Positions 5,854 to 8,888 of a DNA stretch of 8,888 nucleotides are shown one piece after another. Source of the DNA: Prevotellaceae bacterium (lineage in GTDB: Bacteria > Bacteroidota > Bacteroidia > Bacteroidales > UBA932); contig JAITSM010000112.1 of the NCBI GenBank assembly GCA_031287815.1, forward strand, positions 1 to 8,888, in the 5' to 3' direction. How positions within the stretch are numbered: the first letter of the stretch is position 1; every line of letters begins with the position of its first letter. Made by a program: the position numbers and the translations under genes. The notes under the pieces are model-generated. The model saw nothing but the letters and a program-made list of their open reading frames with translations. It did not search any database and was not told the origin of the DNA.

Positions 5854-7524
5854 ATGTTGCAATCGCTGGACATAGAAAATTATGCATTGATAGATAAACT
5901 GCACATTACGTTTTCGGGAGGGTTGAGCATTATTACCGGCGAAACCGGCGCGGGAAAATCTATCTTGCTGGGCGCACTGTCGCTGATTTTGGGGCAACGC
6001 GCCGATACGTCCGCACTCAAGGACGATACGAAAAATTGCGTGGTCGAAGGCGAATTTTCCATAGACGGCTATGGGCTGGCAACGGTTTTTGAAGAAAATG
6101 ATATAGACTACGCGCCCGTCGTTACGCTCCGCCGCATGATTGTGCCGGGCGGCAAGTCGCGCGCCTTTGTGAATGATGTGCCGGTAACCTTGAATGTATT
6201 GAAAGAACTGGGCGAGCGGCTGATTGATATTCATTCGCAACACCAGAATTTGATACTTAATTCTTCCGTTTTCCAAATGTCGGTGCTGGATGCGCAGGCG
6301 GGAAACCATGAACGGTTACAACAGTACCGCAAATTTTTTTCTGCCTATAAAACCACCTGCACTCAATTACAAACCTTGCAGGACAAAGCCGCCCGCAGTA
6401 AAGCCGATTATGATTATTTGCAATTCCAGTACAATGAGCTGCGGGCGGTGCAACTGAAATCCGGCGAACAGCAGGAGCTGGAAGATGAATTGAAACAACT
6501 TACCCATGCGGAAGAAATAAAACTGGCGCTGGCAAAAAGCAGCGCATTGCTGCAAGAGGACGAAGTGTCGGCGGATAACCTGTTGCGCGATGCGGGGCAA
6601 AGCTTGCAGCGCATTGCTGCCGTGTGGCCGGCGGCGGCGGCTTTGGCGGAACGCATTGCTTCGTGCCGCGTGGAACTGCGCGACGTGGCAAGCGAAATAG
6701 CGTCAGACAATGATAAAATAGCCACCGACACCAACCGCCTGGCATTGGTGGAAAGCCGCTTGAATACCATTTATGCTTTGCAGCAAAAACACAGGGTTGA
6801 CTCGGTGGAAGCCTTGTTGGCGTTACAGGAACAGCTGGAGAAAAATATTCATGCCATCGAAAATTATGACCGGCAATTGGCGGAATTGCAGGAAACAAGC
6901 GCCCGGCAGCTGGCGCAAGTAAAAGAAGCTGCGGTGCAACTTTCGCAAAACAGGAAAAAAATAACGCCTTCCGTGACGCAATACATTACAGAGATGCTGC
7001 GCTTGCTTGGCATGCCCCATGCGGTGTTTACCGTTTCCATTGCCAAAACGGAATCGTTCACGGCTGTCGGCAACGACACGGTACAGTTCCTTTTTTCGGC
7101 AAACAAAGAAATTATGCCGCAGGAAATTTCGCGCGTAGCGTCGGGCGGTGAAATATCGCGGTTGATGCTGTGCCTGAAATCGCTGCTGGTAAAGAGTTCC
7201 GGATTGCCTACCATTATTTTCGACGAAATTGATACCGGCGTTTCCGGCGAAGTGGCGGATAAAATGGGTTCGATTATTTACGGATTGTCGAAAAACATGC
7301 AGGTCATCAATATCACGCACCTGCCGCAGATAGCCAGCAAAGGGAATGCGCATTTTGTCGTCTACAAGGAATGGGACGCCGCAGGCGCTACCGTTACACG
7401 GATGAAATTGCTCCCTGCCGGCGAACGCGTAATGGAAATTGCAAAAATGCTGAGCGGGCAGAACATCACGCAAGCCGCCATTGACAATGCCAAAGAACTC
7501 CTCGCCTCAGGAGAAAATATTTAA
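5854..7524 (+). CDS. recN: DNA repair protein RecN
   Basis: RecN is an SMC-like ATPase that gathers broken DNA ends during recombinational double-strand break repair. The 556-residue product has the normal length and layout. The N-terminal half-ATPase opens with MLQSLDIENYALIDKLHI and carries Walker A GETGAGKS (29-36). Residues about 150-370 form the Glu/Gln/Leu-rich coiled-coil arms (for example SGEQQELEDELKQLTHAEEIKLALAKSS). The C-terminal half has the ABC signature ASGGE (429-433), Walker B IIFDE with Asp457 and Glu458, and the H-loop His489 in THLPQIAS. These halves pair across the folded arm. No LexA-type operator is evident upstream, where the gap is repeat sequence, so any damage induction is not visible here. 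The TAA at 7522-7524 is followed 35 nt later by mntP. Confidence 0.97.
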   Translation: MLQSLDIENYALIDKLHITFSGGLSIITGETGAGKSILLGALSLILGQRADTSALKDDTKNCVVEGEFSIDGYGLATVFEENDIDYAPVVTLRRMIVPGGKSRAFVNDVPVTLNVLKELGERLIDIHSQHQNLILNSSVFQMSVLDAQAGNHERLQQYRKFFSAYKTTCTQLQTLQDKAARSKADYDYLQFQYNELRAVQLKSGEQQELEDELKQLTHAEEIKLALAKSSALLQEDEVSADNLLRDAGQSLQRIAAVWPAAAALAERIASCRVELRDVASEIASDNDKIATDTNRLALVESRLNTIYALQQKHRVDSVEALLALQEQLEKNIHAIENYDRQLAELQETSARQLAQVKEAAVQLSQNRKKITPSVTQYITEMLRLLGMPHAVFTVSIAKTESFTAVGNDTVQFLFSANKEIMPQEISRVASGGEISRLMLCLKSLLVKSSGLPTIIFDEIDTGVSGEVADKMGSIIYGLSKNMQVINITHLPQIASKGNAHFVVYKEWDAAGATVTRMKLLPAGERVMEIAKMLSGQNITQAAIDNAKELLASGENI

Positions 7525-7559
7525 AGATTCTACCCTAACTCCTCTAACTACTAAAAAAA

Positions 7560-8123
7560 ATGTCTCTACTTTCCTTATTTTTATTAGCGCTGGGCTTGTG
7601 TTTCGACACATTTGCCGTATCGCTGTCCGGTGGGATCGGCGTTAAATATACGCTGGGATGCAGAATAAAAATCGCAACGGTACTGGCATTGGCGCAAACC
7701 CTCCTGCTCGTTGCCGGATGGTGGTTGGGCGTATCGGTAAGCGCTTATATTGCGGCATTCGACCATTGGATAGCCTTTGCTTTGCTGGCATTCATCGGCG
7801 GGAAAATGGTGCGGGAAAGTTTTGAAAAAACAACGGAGCACAAAACCAATTTACAAAATGGGCGCGTATTGCTTATCGTGGCTTTGGCCACCAGCATTGA
7901 CGCTATGGCGGTGGGCGTGAGTTTGGCGTTGCTCCATTTGCCGCTCTCCGGGCTGTTGACGGAAAGCGCGCTGGTGTTTTTGATTACCGCCGCCGTCGCC
8001 ATAGCCGGGTTGCGGGGTGGCAGCGCGCTGGGCAAGCGCATCGGCGCGCGCGCCGAACTGCTCGGCGGCATTATCCTCATTGCTATCGGCGCGAAAATCG
8101 TTTTGGAACATACCCTATTGTGA
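7560..8123 (+). CDS. mntP: Manganese efflux pump MntP
   Basis: MntP exports excess Mn(II) across the inner membrane. The 187-residue product is about the usual size and shows six hydrophobic helices in two similar halves. Each half has the family's acidic motif: GLCFDTFAVSLSGG with Asp16, and ATSIDAMAVGVSLA with Asp114. Both aspartates are important in the E. coli protein. GGKMVRE (80-86) precedes a charged loop (about 86-102), another family trait. Lone Mn-responsive riboswitches often precede this family, but the 35-nt gap to recN is too short for one, so transcription probably continues from recN. The bases after the stop hold only a small hairpin (GGAGG-ATA-CCTCC, about 8130-8142) without a T run. 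The gene faces rnpB head-on. Confidence 0.94.
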   Translation: MSLLSLFLLALGLCFDTFAVSLSGGIGVKYTLGCRIKIATVLALAQTLLLVAGWWLGVSVSAYIAAFDHWIAFALLAFIGGKMVRESFEKTTEHKTNLQNGRVLLIVALATSIDAMAVGVSLALLHLPLSGLLTESALVFLITAAVAIAGLRGGSALGKRIGARAELLGGIILIAIGAKIVLEHTLL

Positions 8124-8174
8124 GTAATTAAGGAGGATACCTCCGGCGCCAACTACTCCCCCCATACATAAAAA

Positions 8175-8502
8175 AAACCGGTGTGCGTATAAGCCGGGTT
8201 CTGTCGGGTTCTATCATTTATCTACGCGGCCTACCCCCCGGCATCGGGCGAGCAGCCCTGTTGTCGCCGGTGTACATGGCCTTGCAACCCGCCGGTGCGT
8301 ACGGCCGGCAACATTGCTGCTGCCGCCGGCGAGCTCTTACCTCGCCTTTTCACCCTTACCGCGCCGGAGCGCGGCGGTTATTTTCTGTTACGCTGTCCCT
8401 AACCTTACGGCTACCTGTGATTTACACAGTGCGGCGCTCTGTATTGCCCGGACTTTCCTCTCCAGCCTGCGCCGGAGCGATAGAATCGCACACCGATTAT
8501 AT
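8175..8502 (-). ncRNA. rnpB: RNase P RNA (bacterial type A)
   Basis: RNase P RNA is the catalytic part of the enzyme that removes 5' leaders from tRNA precursors. On the minus strand the order of conserved blocks is right: GAGGAAAGTCCGGGC near the 5' end, ACAGAAA, GGTAAGGGTGAAA, GAGGTAAGAGCTC, and at the 3' end AGATAAATGATAG followed by CCGACAGAACCCGGCTTA. The ends pair as helix P1: CGGTGTGCG (minus strand, 8495-8487) with CGCACACCG (8187-8179), extendable by a few pairs. A run of seven T (8177-8171) follows, fitting a 3' end. The length of about 325 nt suits type A, and ends are accurate to a few bases. Open frames across this region are not genes. A promoter-like TATCTTTG precedes it. Confidence 0.95.
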
Positions 8503-8508
8503 CGGCTG

Positions 8509-8516
8509 CAAAGATA
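8509..8516 (-). promoter_or_regulatory. Putative -7 box of the rnpB promoter
   Basis: TATCTTTG on the minus strand fits TAnnTTTG and lies a few bases before the expected 5' end of the RNase P RNA. No clear TTTG is found 19-21 nt upstream; that place is a T/A-rich run instead. Its position ahead of a well-defined RNA gene makes it credible. Confidence 0.65.
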
Positions 8517-8531
8517 GGAAAACTTTTTTTT

Positions 8532-8589
8532 GAAGGGGGAAAGGAGGAAGGGGTGAAGTATGAGGTATGAATTATGAAGTATGAGATAG
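8532..8589. repeat. Heptad-repeat tract upstream of rnpB
   Basis: The clearest part is five heptads at 8555-8589: GAAGTAT, GAGGTAT, GAATTAT, GAAGTAT, GAGATAG. The same 7-bp rhythm continues to the left in a G/A-rich form (8532-8554). The whole tract contains no C on the plus strand. GGGGTGAAG (8550-8558) is exactly complementary to CTTCACCCC at 8758-8766. Confidence 0.75.
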
Positions 8590-8602
8590 CTTGCGCCAGC
8601 CG

Positions 8603-8693
8603 CCGTCATTGCGAGCGAAGCGAAGCAATCCAGCGGAAAGCGTAGCGAAGTAAGTTTTCTGAATTGCTTCGTCGTTCCTCCTCGCAATGACGG
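8603..8693. repeat. 91-bp palindromic intergenic repeat
   Basis: The left arm (8603-8633) begins CCGTCATTGCGAG and the right arm (8659-8693) ends CTCGCAATGACGG, a perfect 13-bp match. After a short mismatch the pairing resumes with GAAGCAAT-CAG against CTGAATTGCTTC. A 25-bp centre separates the arms. From memory, this CGTCATTGCGAG...GAAGCAATC palindrome is a widespread dispersed repeat in many bacterial genomes. A run of ten T (8694-8703) follows, so on the plus strand it has the form of an intrinsic terminator, though no gene lies upstream of it on that strand to end. Confidence 0.8.
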
Positions 8694-8703
8694 TTTTTTT
8701 TTT

Positions 8704-8781
8704 AATTGAGAATGGAGAATTGAAAATTGAGAATGAAGGTTTCCAGCGCCAGCCACCCTTCACCCCTCCCCCTTCCCCTCC
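8704..8781. repeat. Two heptad-repeat tracts downstream of the palindromic repeat
   Basis: Five heptads at 8704-8738 read AATTGAG, AATGGAG, AATTGAA, AATTGAG, AATGAAG and contain no C. After 15 nt come four heptads at 8754-8781: CACCCTT, CACCCCT, CCCCCTT, CCCCTCC, containing no G. Together with 8532-8589 they frame the palindromic repeat. The noncoding stretch from 8503 to the right edge otherwise holds only the promoter-like sequences listed. Confidence 0.78.
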
Positions 8782-8785
8782 TGTG

Positions 8786-8826
8786 TTAAAATTCGTTAAA
8801 AATTCGCCTGCTTAAAAAAAAATTCG
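8786..8826. promoter_or_regulatory. Three A-tract direct repeats ahead of the right-edge promoter
   Basis: TTAAAATTCG (8786-8795), TTAAAAATTCG (8796-8806) and TTA8TTCG with a longer A run (8812-8826) are three copies of one motif. They lie about 35-75 bp upstream of the expected transcription start. They could be an A-tract activating element or regulator sites, or just slippage products. No regulator is known to me for this motif. Confidence 0.35.
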
Positions 8827-8846
8827 CATAATCCAAAAAACTTTTT

Positions 8847-8854
8847 TACCTTTG
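8847..8854 (+). promoter_or_regulatory. Putative -7 box for a gene beyond the right edge
   Basis: TACCTTTG fits TAnnTTTG and is followed by an A-rich, G-poor leader up to the window end, typical of Bacteroidota 5' ends. No good TTTG is present 19-21 nt upstream. It suggests a plus-strand gene starting soon after 8888. Confidence 0.45.
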
Positions 8855-8888
8855 TGCCCAACTTATCATAACTCACTAAACAACACAA

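Noticed and set aside
6823..7473. 216-codon minus-strand open frame inside recN
   Set aside because: It is antisense to the conserved C-terminal ATPase half of recN, with His/Arg/Phe-rich composition typical of antisense shadows.
7525..7559. Possible heptad repeat or riboswitch in the recN-mntP gap
   Set aside because: CTAACT occurs twice but at a spacing of 9, not 7, and 35 nt is too short for the manganese (yybP-ykoY) riboswitch.
8183..8756. Open frames over the RNase P RNA and the repeats beside it
   Set aside because: The region is rnpB plus palindromic and heptad repeats; the translations show no protein features.
8532..8781. CRISPR array
   Set aside because: The repeats are 7 bp, contiguous and degenerate, with no spacers of 30 bp or so and no cas genes nearby.

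Overview
The window looks like a chromosomal segment of a Bacteroidota bacterium, probably of the order Bacteroidales, with moderate G+C. Three things support this: promoters of the TTTG / TAnnTTTG type instead of -35/-10 boxes, no Shine-Dalgarno sequences, and a bamD - omega subunit - coaBC - DUF4835 - recN gene order that I know as typical of this phylum. I cannot name the species.

Layout: positions 1-851 (minus strand) hold the N-terminal part of a secreted, Ig-like-domain protein that runs off the left edge. It appears to be transcribed from a good Bacteroidota promoter at 1148-1178, which gives a leader of roughly 290 nt. A 118-bp element with inverted terminal repeats (1196-1313) sits between that promoter and the promoter of trxB. 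From 1376 to 8123 all genes are on the plus strand: trxB (thioredoxin reductase), bamD (outer-membrane assembly lipoprotein), rpoZ (RNA polymerase omega), coaBC (coenzyme A synthesis), a DUF4835 secreted protein, recN (DNA repair) and mntP (manganese exporter). The first three are almost contiguous (gaps of 2 and 1 nt). The others are separated by 35-87 nt. The RNase P RNA gene (rnpB) lies on the minus strand at about 8175-8502, convergent to mntP. The right end is noncoding, with repeats and a promoter-like sequence for a gene beyond the window.

The genes are mostly housekeeping: redox, envelope assembly, transcription, cofactor synthesis, repair, metal balance and tRNA processing. I found no defence system, prophage or biosynthetic cluster.

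The most unusual signal is not a gene. Most of the longer noncoding gaps contain short tandem repeats with a strict 7-bp or 14-bp (two-heptad) period (856-883, 3521-3590, 4840-4867, 5787-5851, 8532-8589, 8704-8781). The sequence differs from gap to gap, several tracts end a few bases before a start codon, and C-poor tracts tend to be followed by G-poor tracts. This resembles the heptameric short tandem repeats known from cyanobacteria, here in a different phylum. Other points of interest are a run of ten A at the junction of the two CoaBC domains, where a shift in either direction meets a stop at once, and the long, possibly structured leader of the secreted protein gene.
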